Shown piece after piece: positions 24,974 to 34,394 of a DNA stretch of 55,236 bases; positions within the stretch are counted from its first letter, which is position 1, and the number at the start of each line of letters is the position of its first letter. Below the pieces are notes generated by a model. The model did not search any database and had not been told where the DNA came from. It worked only from the letters and a program-made list of their open reading frames with translations. The stretch covers positions 1-55,236 of the forward strand of contig AHHB01000027.1 in the NCBI GenBank assembly GCA_000242815.2. The letters run 5' to 3'. A program made the position numbers and the translations under genes. This DNA comes from Janthinobacterium lividum PAMC 25724. GTDB lineage: Bacteria > Pseudomonadota > Gammaproteobacteria > Burkholderiales > Burkholderiaceae_D.

Positions 24974-26893
24974 ATGGCTGTCTCCGAAAAGCAAACCCTG
25001 GGTTTTCAGACCGAAGTGAAGCAAATGCTGCACCTGATGATCCATTCCCTGTACTCGAACAAGGAAATCTTCTTGCGCGAATTGATCTCGAACGCGTCCG
25101 ACGCGGCCGATAAATTGCGCTTTGAAGCGATCGATAACGACGCCCTGTATGGCAACGATCACGAATTGAAGATCAAGGTCAGCTTCGACAAGGATGCGCG
25201 CACCATCACCATTTCCGACAACGGCATCGGCATGACCCGTGACGAGGCAATCTCGCACCTGGGCACCATCGCCAAGTCGGGCACCAAGGAATTCTTCGGC
25301 AAGCTGTCGGGTGACCAGCAGCAGGACGCGGCCCTGATCGGCCAGTTCGGCGTGGGCTTCTATTCGGGCTTCATCGTCGCCGACAAGATCACCGTCGAAA
25401 CGCGCCGTGCCGGCGCGGACGCTCTTGAGGGCGTGCGCTGGGAGTCGGCCGGCGAAGGCGACTACAGCATCGAGAACATCGACAAACCATCGCGCGGCAC
25501 GGATATCATCTTGCACCTGCGCGAGGATGAGGATGAATTGCTGTCGAGCTGGAAGATCAAGTCCATCATCCGCAAATACTCGGACCATATCTCGCTGCCG
25601 ATCGTGATGCAGAAGGAAGAGTGGGACGAAGAGAAAAAAGAAACCGTCCTGAAAGACGAATTCGAAACCGTCAACCAGGCCAGCGCCCTGTGGGCCCGCA
25701 ACAAGGCCGACATCACGCCGGAACAGTACGACGAATTCTACAAGCACGTCTCGCACGACTTCCAGTCGCCTTTGAGTCACACGCACAACCGCGTGGAAGG
25801 GCGTAGCGAATACACGCAGCTGCTGTACATCCCGGCCAAGGCGCCGTTCGACATGTGGGACCGCAACAAGCGTGGCGGCATCAAGCTGTACGTCAAGCGC
25901 GTCTTCATCATGGACGATGCCGAGCAACTGATGCCGACCTACCTGCGCTTCGTGCGCGGGGTGATCGACTCGGCCGACCTGCCGCTGAACGTATCGCGTG
26001 AAATCTTGCAGGAATCGCGCGACGTCAAGGTGATCCGCGAAGGCTCGACCAAGCGTGTGCTGGGCATGCTGGAAGAATTGGCAAATGCGGACGAGCAGGA
26101 CAAGAAAGACAAGTACGCCGTCTTCTGGAAGGAATTCGGCCAGGTGCTGAAAGAAGGCATCGGCGAAGATGCTGCCAACAAGGAACGTCTGGCCAAGCTG
26201 CTGCGCTTTGCTTCTACCGGCAACGACAGCGATGGGCAAATCACCGCGTTCGCCGACTACGTGGCACGCATGAAGGAAGGCCAGGACAAGATTTATTACG
26301 TCACGGCCGACAATTACGCCGCTGCCAAAAACAGCCCGCACCTGGAAATCTTCCGCAAGAAGGGTGTCGAAGTGCTGCTGCTGACGGACCGCGTCGATGA
26401 ATGGATGCTGTCCTTCCTGCAAGATTTCGAAGGCAAGGAACTGGTCTCCGTGGCAAAAGGTGGCCTGGACTTGGGCGCGCTGGAAGACGAAGCGGAAAAG
26501 AAAGAGCACGAAGAAACGGAAACTTCGTACGCCGACCTGGTGGGCAAGATGAAGACCGTGCTGGCCGACAAGGCCAAGGACGTGCGCGTGACGTTCCGCC
26601 TGACCGATTCGCCAGCCTGCCTGGTGGCCGATGAAAACGAATTGTCGGGTAACCTGCTGCGCATGCTCAAAGCTGCTGGCCAGAGTGCGCCGGAATCGAA
26701 GCCGATTCTGGAAATTAACCCGAACCACCCGCTGGTGACGCGTTTGAAGTACGAAGACGCGCAAGGCGGCAAGTTCGGCGACTGGGCCAACATCCTGTTC
26801 GACCAGGCCATGCTGGCCGAAGGTGGCTCGCTGGCCGATCCGGCCAGTTTCGTCAAGCGCCTGAACGAATTGCTGCTCAATACGGCGAAGTAA
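24974..26893 (+). CDS. htpG: Chaperone HtpG (Hsp90)
   Basis: 639 residues, full length for bacterial Hsp90. The N-terminal GHKL ATPase domain carries [20 protein letters not shown] (Glu and Asn for ATP/Mg), [20 protein letters not shown] and [14 protein letters not shown]. The middle domain has [17 protein letters not shown] and [20 protein letters not shown]; the C-terminal dimerisation domain ends [10 protein letters not shown]. It refolds and stabilises client proteins in the cytosol with DnaK. AGGT precedes the ATG. The sigma-32 promoter shows heat induction, and a strong terminator follows. Confidence 0.98.
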   Translation: MAVSEKQTLGFQTEVKQMLHLMIHSLYSNKEIFLRELISNASDAADKLRFEAIDNDALYGNDHELKIKVSFDKDARTITISDNGIGMTRDEAISHLGTIAKSGTKEFFGKLSGDQQQDAALIGQFGVGFYSGFIVADKITVETRRAGADALEGVRWESAGEGDYSIENIDKPSRGTDIILHLREDEDELLSSWKIKSIIRKYSDHISLPIVMQKEEWDEEKKETVLKDEFETVNQASALWARNKADITPEQYDEFYKHVSHDFQSPLSHTHNRVEGRSEYTQLLYIPAKAPFDMWDRNKRGGIKLYVKRVFIMDDAEQLMPTYLRFVRGVIDSADLPLNVSREILQESRDVKVIREGSTKRVLGMLEELANADEQDKKDKYAVFWKEFGQVLKEGIGEDAANKERLAKLLRFASTGNDSDGQITAFADYVARMKEGQDKIYYVTADNYAAAKNSPHLEIFRKKGVEVLLLTDRVDEWMLSFLQDFEGKELVSVAKGGLDLGALEDEAEKKEHEETETSYADLVGKMKTVLADKAKDVRVTFRLTDSPACLVADENELSGNLLRMLKAAGQSAPESKPILEINPNHPLVTRLKYEDAQGGKFGDWANILFDQAMLAEGGSLADPASFVKRLNELLLNTAK

Positions 26894-26915
26894 TCGTCTT
26901 ATTGTCAGCGTCAGC

Positions 26916-26952
26916 AAGCCGGCCCTTTCTGCGTGAAAGGGCCGGCTTTTTC
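26916..26952 (+). terminator. Intrinsic terminator of htpG
   Basis: A 13-bp stem, AAGCCGGCCCTTT with AAAGGGCCGGCTT, 7-base loop, then a T-rich run. Its end is only 13 bases before the start of the next gene. Confidence 0.88.
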
Positions 26953-26965
26953 TTTAAGGAGCAGC

Positions 26966-27331
26966 ATGAAAATGCGCTTGATGGCGGGCCTGGGCGCGCA
27001 TGCGCTCGGCTGTCTGCTGTTTATTGTGTTGAGCTGGCTGGGGTTTTTCCTGTACACGCAGCTGTTCGGCAGCCTCGGTTCGCGCGGCGTGGCCGGTAGC
27101 CGTGCCCTGCTGCTGGTGTTTTACATGTATGCGGGCACGAATCTGCTGCTGGCGCTGCTGCCGCCCGGCAGGCTGAAACCGCTGCTGTGCGCCTTGCTGG
27201 GCGCGGCCGTGCTCGCGTACTTGCTGCCCCAGCATCCGCTGCGGGCCATTTACTTCAGCGTGCTCTCTGGTGGCTTGAGCTCGCTGGCGGTGCTGGCCAG
27301 CGCGCGCCTTGGCAGGCGCCTGCCGGGCTGA
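26966..27331 (+). CDS. Small membrane protein of unknown function
   Basis: About 121 residues starting at ATG 26966, four bases after AAGGAG; ATG 26972 is an alternative. Four hydrophobic segments are visible: LGCLLFIVLSWLGFFLYTQL, ALLLVFYMYAGTNLLLALL, LLCALLGAAVLAYLLP and SVLSGGLSSLAVLASARL. Charged residues are few, so it is an integral inner-membrane protein. I recognise no family. Its ribosome site directly abuts the T tract of the htpG terminator, so it has no room for a promoter of its own and may depend on read-through. Confidence 0.65.
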   Translation: MKMRLMAGLGAHALGCLLFIVLSWLGFFLYTQLFGSLGSRGVAGSRALLLVFYMYAGTNLLLALLPPGRLKPLLCALLGAAVLAYLLPQHPLRAIYFSVLSGGLSSLAVLASARLGRRLPG

Positions 27332-27450
27332 CGGGTCCGCGATCAAAGCTGCGGCCGCCAGCGGCACCGCATGGGCGCTGGCGCCATGCTAGAATCGTCG
27401 CCGCCTCATGCGTGGCCGTCATAGCGGCCAAATCCCCGACAGACAGAATC

Positions 27451-28488
27451 ATGCATATCATCTTTTCCAATTGCCGCAGCTTGGGTGGCGCCTTGCTGGC
27501 AGCGGCCTGTGTTCTTGCCCAGCCTGCCCGTGCCATGGCGGCACCTTCGTCGCCGGCCGGGAAAAGCCTGTCTTCCCTCGCTGCTGGCGGTCCCTTGCCG
27601 CGCCTGAGCGACGATGCGCAGGTGCGCGCGGCCCTGTTCGATTTCTTCGGTTACGCGCGCGGCAGCTACACGGAAGACGACGAACTGCTATTGGTGCAGG
27701 CGCTGGAAGCGATCAGCGAAAAGCGCGACGCCACGCGCACCGCGCTGGCCGACGGGCGCCAGTTGCTGGCGTCGATGAATGACCGCCAGCAGGGCCGTGA
27801 ACGGGGCGCCATGCTGCTCGACAAGCGTGGTGTCATCATTGCCTTTGGCCTGGTCAACGGGCATTGCCACCTGGAGGGCCAGCCGCTGGCGAAAGTCTGC
27901 AACCCCGATCCGAATGCGGTACTGACGGTGTTCCACCGCAAAGGCATGCTGGTTGGCGAAGCGGCGCCTTTGCTGGCCTGGGCCCGGCAATTGCCGCCCA
28001 TGCTGGCGCTGATCGCGGGCGACAAGGAAGCGGGCGTCGATGGGCAGAAGATCGCCAGCGTCGAATATGTGCTGGCGCAGCCGGCCCTGCCAGGCTGGAA
28101 CCGCGCCCAGTTGCCGCCTGCCTATCCGCCCGCGCTCTTGCCGCTGCTGCTCGATAAATCCACGGTGCTGACGTCGGCCGGCGCTGGCGTATTTGCCTAT
28201 CCGCTTACGCTCAAGGGCAAGAAACAGAACAATGTGCTGGACCATGCAGAAGGCCGCCCGCCGCGTGACCTGGAAGTGGCGCTGCGCAGCTACGCCAGTT
28301 TCGACGCGGTGGTGGCGCGTTACCGCCAGTTGGCCAAGGGTGCCAGGCTGCAGCGTAACGAGCGCACCGCCTATCTGGATGGTGATATGGGGCAGGGCAG
28401 CTATCGCGTGTATATCCGTAACACGGGCGTCGATGGCGTGATGATCGACGTGGCGCTGTGGCAGCACAAGCTGGCGGCCGGTCGCTGA
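27451..28488 (+). CDS. Exported protein of unknown function
   Basis: 345 residues from ATG 27451; earlier in-frame starts run through non-coding sequence. A signal peptide (LGGALLAAACVLAQPARAMA) ends near residue 31. The mature protein has DDAQVRAALFDFFGYARGSY, a MLLDKRGVIIAFGLVNGHCH segment with His and two nearby cysteines (GHCHLEGQ, AKVCNPD), and a YRVYIRNTGVDGVMIDVALW end. No catalytic motif or known domain is recognised. It stands alone between a membrane-protein gene and the converging kyn operon. Confidence 0.65.
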   Translation: MHIIFSNCRSLGGALLAAACVLAQPARAMAAPSSPAGKSLSSLAAGGPLPRLSDDAQVRAALFDFFGYARGSYTEDDELLLVQALEAISEKRDATRTALADGRQLLASMNDRQQGRERGAMLLDKRGVIIAFGLVNGHCHLEGQPLAKVCNPDPNAVLTVFHRKGMLVGEAAPLLAWARQLPPMLALIAGDKEAGVDGQKIASVEYVLAQPALPGWNRAQLPPAYPPALLPLLLDKSTVLTSAGAGVFAYPLTLKGKKQNNVLDHAEGRPPRDLEVALRSYASFDAVVARYRQLAKGARLQRNERTAYLDGDMGQGSYRVYIRNTGVDGVMIDVALWQHKLAAGR

Positions 28489-28632
28489 TACCAGTCAAGG
28501 CCGGCCTTTTCGTCGTGCTGCCTGTTGCCCGTCGCGAGAATCGGGTTCTTCAAGGTGGCCGGCGCGCCAGCGGCCAGCAGCGCCTTGATGCCGCGCCAGG
28601 AGCCATGGCCGGCATCAGTTCTCCTCTTGCGA

Positions 28633-29520
28633 TCAGAGCTCCGTGCGAAGGGCGAAGAGCTCGGGGAACAACACGACGTCGAGCATCTTGCGCAAATAGC
28701 TCACCCCGGCCGTGCCGCCCGTGCCCGTCTTGAAGCCGATGATGCGCTCCACCGTTGTCACATGGCGGAAGCGCCAGAAACGGAAGGCCGTTTCCAGATC
28801 CACCAGTTTTTCTGCCAGCTCGTACAAGGCCCAGTGTTTCGACGGGTCGCGGTAGACTTCCAGCCAGGCCGCTTTTACCGAGGCGTCGGCGGCGGTCGGC
28901 AAGGTCCAGTCGGCGTCCAGGCGCTCGGGGGCAATGGGCAGGCCGCTGCGCGCCAGCAGCTTGATGGCTTCATCGTAGACGGATGGCGAGCGCAGGGCGG
29001 TATCGAGTACTTTGTAGGTATCGGGCGCCGTCGTATGTACATTCAGCAGGGCCGAGTTCTTGTTTCCTAAAATGAATTCGATTTCGCGGTACTGGAAGGA
29101 CTGAAAGCCGGACGAGGCGCCCAGGTAGGGACGGATGGCCGTATATTCGGGCGGCGTCATGGTGGCCAGCACGTCCCAGGCATGCACCAACTGGTCCATG
29201 ATGCGCGCCACGCGGGCCAGCATCTTGAAGGCGGGCGCCAGGTCGCCGCTTTGCAGGTTGGCGCGTACGGCATGCATTTCGTGCAGCATCAGCTTCATCC
29301 ACAATTCGCTGCTCTGGTGCTGCACGATGAACAGCATCTCGTTGTGATTCGGCGAGAGCGGATGCTGGGCCGTCAGGATGCGATCGAGCGCCAGGTAGTT
29401 ACCGTAGCTCATCGATTCGCTGAAATCCATCTGCGCGCCATGCCACTGCGCGTCCTGGCCGCCCGCATGCATGGGGCAGCCGCTGGTGTTTTCCTGGTTC
29501 ATAGTCTTGTCGTCGCTCAT
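28633..29520 (-). CDS. kynA: Tryptophan 2,3-dioxygenase
   Basis: 295 residues from ATG 29520; longer frames run into kynU. Haem dioxygenase signatures: [52 protein letters not shown], and the haem-ligand region [19 protein letters not shown] followed by GVSYLRK. It opens the indole ring of L-tryptophan with O2 to give N-formylkynurenine, the first step of the kynurenine pathway, as a cytosolic tetramer. The gene starts eight bases after the kynU stop, so the two form an operon. The formamidase gene for the next step is not adjacent. Confidence 0.97.
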   Translation of the reverse strand: MSDDKTMNQENTSGCPMHAGGQDAQWHGAQMDFSESMSYGNYLALDRILTAQHPLSPNHNEMLFIVQHQSSELWMKLMLHEMHAVRANLQSGDLAPAFKMLARVARIMDQLVHAWDVLATMTPPEYTAIRPYLGASSGFQSFQYREIEFILGNKNSALLNVHTTAPDTYKVLDTALRSPSVYDEAIKLLARSGLPIAPERLDADWTLPTAADASVKAAWLEVYRDPSKHWALYELAEKLVDLETAFRFWRFRHVTTVERIIGFKTGTGGTAGVSYLRKMLDVVLFPELFALRTEL

Positions 29521-29528
29521 GGGAAGGT

Positions 29529-30779
29529 TCAGGTCACTGCGTCGCGCTTGGCGGCGATGTCGTACGCTAGTGTGTCGAGGATGTCGCGCAGGATTTCCAC
29601 TGCATCCCATACTTCGGCAAAGCTGGTGTAGAGAGGGGTGAAGCCGAAGCGCATGATGGCTGGCTCGCGGTAGTCGCCGATCACGCCGCGCGCGATCAGC
29701 GCCTGCATTACGGCATAGCCGTGCGGGTGCGTGAAGCTGACGTGGCTGCCGCGCCGAGCATGCTCGCGCGGCGTGACGAGGCCTAGCGGATGGCTGCTGC
29801 AGCGCTGTTCTACCAGCGCGATGAACAGATCCGTCAGTGCCAGCGACTTGCGGCGGATTGCCTCCATGCTCGTTTGCGCAAAGATCTCCAGGCCACATTC
29901 GATCAATGCCAGCGAGACGATGGGCTGGGTGCCACACAGGGCGCGGGCGATGCCGTCGGCGGGAACAAAGAGCGGGTCCATGGCGAACGGCGTGGTGTGG
30001 CCCCACCAGCCGGACAGCGGCTGATGGAAGCGCGCCTGATGCTTAGCCGGCACCCAGATGAAGGCTGGCGAGCCGGGGCCGCCATTCAGGTACTTATAGG
30101 TGCAGCCGACGGCCAGATCGGCGCCAGCGCCGTTCAGGTCCAGCGGGACGGCGCCAGCCGAATGGGCCAGGTCCCACAGCGCCAGCGCGCCTTGCGCGTG
30201 GCAATGGCTGCTGACAAAGGCCATGTCGTGCTGGTAGCCGGTACGGTAATTGACGTGCGTGAGCATGGCGACGGCACAATCGGCATCGATGGCCTGCGTC
30301 AGTTCCTCGGGGCTGTCGACCAGGCGCAGTTGGTAGCCGCGATCGAGCCAGGCGGCCAGGCCTTGTGCCATGTACAGGTCGGTGGGGAAGTTGCTGCGTT
30401 CGCTGACGATGATCCTGCGCGCGGCATGGGCGGGGGTGGTGGCCTGCATCTGCAGGGCTGCGGCCAGGGCCTTGAACAGGTTGACGGAGGTGGTGTCGGT
30501 GATCACCACTTCGCCGCAGTCAGCGCCCAGCAGCGGTGCCAGGCGGTCGCCCAGGCGCTTGGGCAAGTCGAACCAGCCAGCCGTATTCCAGCTGCGGATC
30601 AGGTCATTGCCCCATTCGGCCGTGATGACATGCTGGGCGCGTGCCAGGGCCGCTTTCGGTCGTGCGCCCAGGGAATTGCCATCGAGGTAAATCACGCCTT
30701 GCGGCAAATCGAACTGCTGGCGCAAGGACGCCAGGGGATCATCGAGGTCGCGCGCGCTGCAGTCATGTCGAGAAATCAT
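29529..30779 (-). CDS. kynU: Kynureninase
   Basis: 416 residues from ATG 30779, the first residues of the conserved body ([16 protein letters not shown], then [12 protein letters not shown]). A PLP enzyme: the lysine is in [19 protein letters not shown], with substrate-site elements [19 protein letters not shown] and [12 protein letters not shown]. It splits kynurenine to anthranilate and alanine. First gene of the kynU-kynA operon. Its promoter lies in the long region shared with flhDC. In many Burkholderiales kynB and kynR stand here; neither is present. Confidence 0.97.
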   Translation of the reverse strand: MISRHDCSARDLDDPLASLRQQFDLPQGVIYLDGNSLGARPKAALARAQHVITAEWGNDLIRSWNTAGWFDLPKRLGDRLAPLLGADCGEVVITDTTSVNLFKALAAALQMQATTPAHAARRIIVSERSNFPTDLYMAQGLAAWLDRGYQLRLVDSPEELTQAIDADCAVAMLTHVNYRTGYQHDMAFVSSHCHAQGALALWDLAHSAGAVPLDLNGAGADLAVGCTYKYLNGGPGSPAFIWVPAKHQARFHQPLSGWWGHTTPFAMDPLFVPADGIARALCGTQPIVSLALIECGLEIFAQTSMEAIRRKSLALTDLFIALVEQRCSSHPLGLVTPREHARRGSHVSFTHPHGYAVMQALIARGVIGDYREPAIMRFGFTPLYTSFAEVWDAVEILRDILDTLAYDIAAKRDAVT

Positions 30780-30971
30780 GGTGGCTTTCAGGTTGATACT
30801 TGTCTCAATAGTACTATATTGCTTGAGGCTTAAAGTATTGTTTTGGAGCAGGCAGTGTAACAAATCCCCGCCAAAAAGCGCAATTTCCGTCACAGACGGG
30901 GACGCGAAGTGTCTCTCTATCGTGCTGCAGCAAAAAAATGCACGATTTTCAAAAATATTTTCAAATCACCC

Positions 30972-30998
30972 TAAAGTTTTGCCAGGCGCTGCCGTGAA
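30972..30998 (+). promoter_or_regulatory. Sigma-28 (FliA)-type promoter, distal
   Basis: TAAAGTTT, then 11 bases, then GCCGTGAA. The flagellar sigma consensus is TAAAGTTT-N11-GCCGATAA, so the -35 is perfect and the -10 matches six of eight. An A/T-rich tract precedes it. Confidence 0.6.
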
Positions 30999-31068
30999 CG
31001 ACTACATGAACGGTGGTAAACCGTTCAAAAAGAATCTAGGTCTTTTTAAATATTTTTCAAAAAAGCCC

Positions 31069-31095
31069 TAAAGTTCCTGCCTAGGCAGCCGTTAT
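31069..31095 (+). promoter_or_regulatory. Sigma-28 (FliA)-type promoter, proximal
   Basis: TAAAGTTC, 11 bases, GCCGTTAT: seven of eight in the -35 and about six of eight in the -10. It lies 97 bases downstream of the distal copy, with a similar A/T-rich upstream flank, so the two look like an imperfect direct repeat. Confidence 0.6.
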
Positions 31096-31222
31096 CTAGG
31101 TAAGTAGACTTGATTCCGGTCAAGTTGTTGTAAAGAAGCGGTATTTTTTACAAGCCTGAAGTTGGGTAAATCAGGTCCAGTGCCCACCTCCCACATCCGC
31201 GCCTTTACTAGCGTGCGAGCAT

Positions 31223-31258
31223 GATCGAGCAGTGTTTGTCAGACAAACACCTACGATC
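31223..31258. promoter_or_regulatory. Palindromic operator or leader hairpin upstream of flhD
   Basis: Perfect arms GTGTTTGTC and GACAAACAC around one A (31232-31250), with outer GATCG and CGATC arms. It lies about 130 bases before flhD and downstream of both sigma-28-like promoters. It fits a dimeric regulator site, or in RNA a 7-bp hairpin in the flhDC leader. Confidence 0.55.
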
Positions 31259-31384
31259 GCATCCTCTATTGCCTGACCAAAAATACAGCGATCCGCCTCT
31301 GTTGCGTTTCATGTCGCTCCTGCAGAATGTATCTCACTGGCAACAAACAACGCCAGCTGAATTCAACGGATTGAGGAGATGGAA

Positions 31385-31702
31385 ATGACTGCTAACGACA
31401 TGATGGCTGAGATTCGCGACGCTAACCTGAGCTACTTGATGCTGGCCCAGCAAATGATTCGTGCAGACAAGGTAACGGCCATCTTCCGTTTGGGCATAGC
31501 CGCCGACATCGCAGAATTGATCGAAGGCATGAGCAATGCGCAGATCCTGAAGCTCGCTGGTGGCAACATGATGCTGGCCCGCTTCCGCTTTGACGACAGC
31601 GCCATCCTGGGCATGTTAACGAACTATAATAAGGATCGTTCGCTGGCCCAGTCGCACGCAGCGATTCTGATGGCCGGTCAGGGCGTCGAAGAAATCGCCT
31701 AA
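31385..31702 (+). CDS. flhD: Flagellar master regulator subunit FlhD
   Basis: 105 residues. GAGGAG lies six bases before ATG 31385, so I prefer it to the in-frame ATG 31379, which touches the ribosome site. The family core is present: IRDANLSYLMLAQQMIRADK, AIFRLGIAADIAELI and ARFRFDDSAILGMLTNY. With FlhC it forms the FlhD4C2 complex that activates flagellar and chemotaxis promoters with sigma-70. First gene of the motility island; flhC follows after 131 bases. Confidence 0.97.
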   Translation: MTANDMMAEIRDANLSYLMLAQQMIRADKVTAIFRLGIAADIAELIEGMSNAQILKLAGGNMMLARFRFDDSAILGMLTNYNKDRSLAQSHAAILMAGQGVEEIA

Positions 31703-31833
31703 GGTTTCCTCAATGTCCATGGCGGCGCATTGCCTCGCCCGATATTTTTACTGTCTTCGGTAACACGTGTTGCACTGAACTTTTCGCCGGAAACCTTGTT
31801 AAATTAGTGTCCTTCAGTCGCGGAGCAGTCAGC

Positions 31834-32397
31834 ATGGCCAAGAAAAGTGTCGTATCGGAAGCGCAGGAAATCCAGCTGGCCATCGAGTTGATACAGTTGG
31901 GCGCGCGTCTGCAATTGCTGGAGACAGAGGTGTCGTTGTCGCGCGAACGCCTGTTGAATCTCTACAAGGAATTGAAAGGTGTCTCGCCGCCGAAGGGCAT
32001 GCTGCCCTTTTCCACCGACTGGTTTCTCACCTGGCAGCCGAATATTCATTCATCGCTGTTCATCAATATCCACAAATTCCTCGTTGACCACGCCGGTGCC
32101 ACCGGTATCGAAGCCGTGATGAAGGCGTATAAACTGTATCTGGAACAGATGCCACCCGAGGTGGGGGCGGAGCCGCTGCTGTCGCTGACGCGCGCCTGGA
32201 CTCTGGTGCGCTTTTTCAGCAGCAAGATGCTGAACATGGCGCCTTGCGGCAAGTGCGGCGGCAAGTTTGTCGTCAACTGCCTCGACCTGAATGCCGATTA
32301 TGTCTGCGGCCTGTGCCACATGCCTTCGCGTGCGGGCAAAACCAAGAAGGCGCGCGACGAAGCTGCCGCTGTCGCGCCGCAGGATATGAACGCCTGA
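31834..32397 (+). CDS. flhC: Flagellar master regulator subunit FlhC
   Basis: 187 residues from ATG 31834 after GGAG. Family features include the helical N-terminus (QEIQLAIELIQLGARLQLLE), FSTDWFLTWQPNIHSSLF and the zinc site made of four cysteines (CGKCGG, then NC, then CGLC). FlhC supplies the zinc-stabilised DNA-binding part of FlhD4C2. The C-terminal tail is Lys/Ala-rich. Confidence 0.97.
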   Translation: MAKKSVVSEAQEIQLAIELIQLGARLQLLETEVSLSRERLLNLYKELKGVSPPKGMLPFSTDWFLTWQPNIHSSLFINIHKFLVDHAGATGIEAVMKAYKLYLEQMPPEVGAEPLLSLTRAWTLVRFFSSKMLNMAPCGKCGGKFVVNCLDLNADYVCGLCHMPSRAGKTKKARDEAAAVAPQDMNA

Positions 32398-32498
32398 TAT
32401 TAGTTGCATCGCACAAGCCGGAGCCGCTCGCCATACCGGACTCCGGTTTTTTCATCGTGCTTTCGCTTACACTGGCGTTTTCCTCCGATAACTGTCTC

Positions 32499-33260
32499 AT
32501 GCTGCAACAAATCCTGCGCGCGCCTGCGCTCAAGGCCATCCTGGTCCAGCTGCTGGCCTTTCCCTTGCTATTGTTATTGGTATATGGACTGGTGCGCGCA
32601 GGCGTGACCGTCTCATTGCCAGTCGTCGCCATGCTGCAAGGCATCCTGGCGGCGCTCATTACCTGGCGCGCGCGCCTGGCGCGCTGGTGGTGCGCCATCG
32701 GCCTGCTGTTTGCGCCTGCGCTGCTGGCGGCCAGCCTGCTGGAATGGCCGCCGACGGTGTTCCTGGCGGCGTTTATTTTCTTGCTGAGCCTGTATTGGTC
32801 GACGTTTCGTACGCAAGTGCCGTTTTACCCGTCGGGGCCGCGCGTATGGCATGCGGTCGCCGCGTTGATCGCGGACCGTCCCGGCGTGCGGCTGATCGAT
32901 ATAGGCAGCGGCCTGGGCGGCCTGGTGCTGGACTTGGCCCAGCGTCGGCCCGATGGGCAGTTTTCCGGCATCGAACTGGCGCCACTGCCGTGGCTGGCGA
33001 GCCGTCTGCGTGCGCGGCTGTCAGGCAGTCGCGCGCGCTTCCTGCGCGGCGACTACGAAGCGCTCGATTTCAGTTGCTACGATGCGGTCTTTGCCTATCT
33101 GTCGCCGGCGGTCATGGCGGCCCTGTGGCGCAAGGCGGAAAGAGAAATGTTGCCCGGAAGTATGCTTCTTAGTTACGAATTCCAGATTGCGGCACGCCGA
33201 CCCGACAAGACCATCGCCGCCACAGAGGGCGGCCCTTTGCTTTACATATGGTGCTTTTAA
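32499..33260 (+). CDS. Membrane-anchored class I SAM-dependent methyltransferase-like protein
   Basis: 253 residues from ATG 32499. The first 100 residues hold three or four membrane spans (ILVQLLAFPLLLLLVYGLV, LPVVAMLQGILAALI, AIGLLFAPALLAASLL, VFLAAFIFLLSLYW). After them comes a Rossmann methyltransferase core with a glycine-rich SAM site, LIDIGSGLGGLVLDLA, acidic loop GIELAPLP, and DAVFAYLSP. The substrate is unknown. It sits between flhC and motA on the same strand, about 100 bases after flhC, but nothing in it points to flagella. A related group of small membrane methyltransferases is annotated as hypothetical in other Burkholderiales. Confidence 0.7.
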   Translation: MLQQILRAPALKAILVQLLAFPLLLLLVYGLVRAGVTVSLPVVAMLQGILAALITWRARLARWWCAIGLLFAPALLAASLLEWPPTVFLAAFIFLLSLYWSTFRTQVPFYPSGPRVWHAVAALIADRPGVRLIDIGSGLGGLVLDLAQRRPDGQFSGIELAPLPWLASRLRARLSGSRARFLRGDYEALDFSCYDAVFAYLSPAVMAALWRKAEREMLPGSMLLSYEFQIAARRPDKTIAATEGGPLLYIWCF

Positions 33261-33475
33261 GCAATTGTCTGCGTTATTTGCTTGCCCATAGGGCAATCTC
33301 ACGTTATTGTAGTTCCAGAAGGCATTTTCTCGAAATTGCATTGAAAAGCGGCCATGTTTATTGACTTTTAGTCATTTTTGTCGCGGCCTTCTTCGTCGGC
33401 GCAGTCGCCAGAGGGCGGGAACAGGTTTGAACATGCCGGGTACGCAGTCCCGGCCATTATTGGGAGTCAGGGCAC

Positions 33476-34336
33476 TTGTTAGTCATAATCGGATACATCA
33501 TCGTCTGCGCCTCGGTCTTTGGCGGCTTCGCGATGGCGGGCGGGCATCTTGCGGCGCTGTTCCAGCCATTGGAGTTGCTGATGATCGGCGGCGCCGCTGT
33601 GGGCGCCTTCCTTGTTGGTAACAATAACAAGTCGATCAAGGCGACGATTGCCGCCTTGCCCAGCCTGTTCAAAGGCTCGCGCTATACCAAAGACATGTAC
33701 ATGGAACTGATGTCCATGCTGTTCGAAGTACTGAGCAAGGTGCGCAAGGAAGGCTTGATGTCGATCGAAGGCGATATCGACAAGCCTGAAGAGAGCCCTC
33801 TGTTTTCCAAGTACCCGGCTGTGCTGGCCGACCACCATATCGTCGAATTCATGACCGATTACCTGCGCCTGATGGTATCGGGCAATATGGACGCCTTCCA
33901 GATTGAAAATCTGATGGACAATGAAATCGAGACGCACCATCACGAAGGCGCCGTGCCAGCCCACGTGATTGCCAAGGTGGGCGACGGTTTGCCCGCCTTC
34001 GGTATCGTCGCCGCCGTGATGGGCGTGGTGCACACGATGGAATCGGTGGGCATACCGCCAGCCGAACTGGGCATGTTGATCGCGCACGCGCTGGTCGGTA
34101 CCTTCCTCGGCATCTTGCTGGCCTATGGTTTCGTCGGGCCCCTGGCCAGCCTGCTCGAGCAGAAGCTGGAAGAGTCGAGCAAGATGTTCCAGTGCGTCAA
34201 AGTCACCCTGTTGGCCAGCCTGAACGGCTATGCGCCGGCGCTGGCCGTGGAGTTCGGCCGCAAGGTCCTCTACTCGACGGAGCGTCCGACGTTCAACGAG
34301 CTGGAAGACCATATCAAGAAATCGAAAACGAAGTAA
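33476..34336 (+). CDS. motA: Flagellar motor stator protein MotA
   Basis: 286 residues, the usual length, starting at TTG 33476 (LVIIGYIIVCASVFGGFAM); no ATG is placed to give the first membrane span. Four membrane spans, a large cytosolic loop (residues about 60-170), and conserved GDGLPAFGIVAAVMGVVHTM and GTFLGILLAYGFVGPLA. Together with MotB it forms the proton channel that drives flagellar rotation. The UUG start may lower its yield. motB follows after 58 bases. Confidence 0.96.
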   Translation: MLVIIGYIIVCASVFGGFAMAGGHLAALFQPLELLMIGGAAVGAFLVGNNNKSIKATIAALPSLFKGSRYTKDMYMELMSMLFEVLSKVRKEGLMSIEGDIDKPEESPLFSKYPAVLADHHIVEFMTDYLRLMVSGNMDAFQIENLMDNEIETHHHEGAVPAHVIAKVGDGLPAFGIVAAVMGVVHTMESVGIPPAELGMLIAHALVGTFLGILLAYGFVGPLASLLEQKLEESSKMFQCVKVTLLASLNGYAPALAVEFGRKVLYSTERPTFNELEDHIKKSKTK

Positions 34337-34394
34337 GCTGTGTACATACGCATGGACACTATGATTTATTTGCAGGACACGAAAGGAGGACGCC

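Larger units (their letters stand above)
30780..31384. promoter_or_regulatory. Shared kynUA/flhDC control region, about 600 bp
   Basis: An AT-rich non-coding region between the divergent kynU and flhD. It contains two sigma-28-like promoters facing flhD, small dyads (TTGTAAA with TTTACAA at 31129-31154, CCTGA with TCAGG nearby) and a strong palindrome at 31223-31258. The kynU promoter should lie near 30800-30850. Open frames across it show no coding character. Confidence 0.6.

Noticed and set aside
30778..31071. 97-codon frame in the kynU-flhD region
   Set aside because: AT-rich, no ribosome site, and it overlaps the putative sigma-28 promoter.
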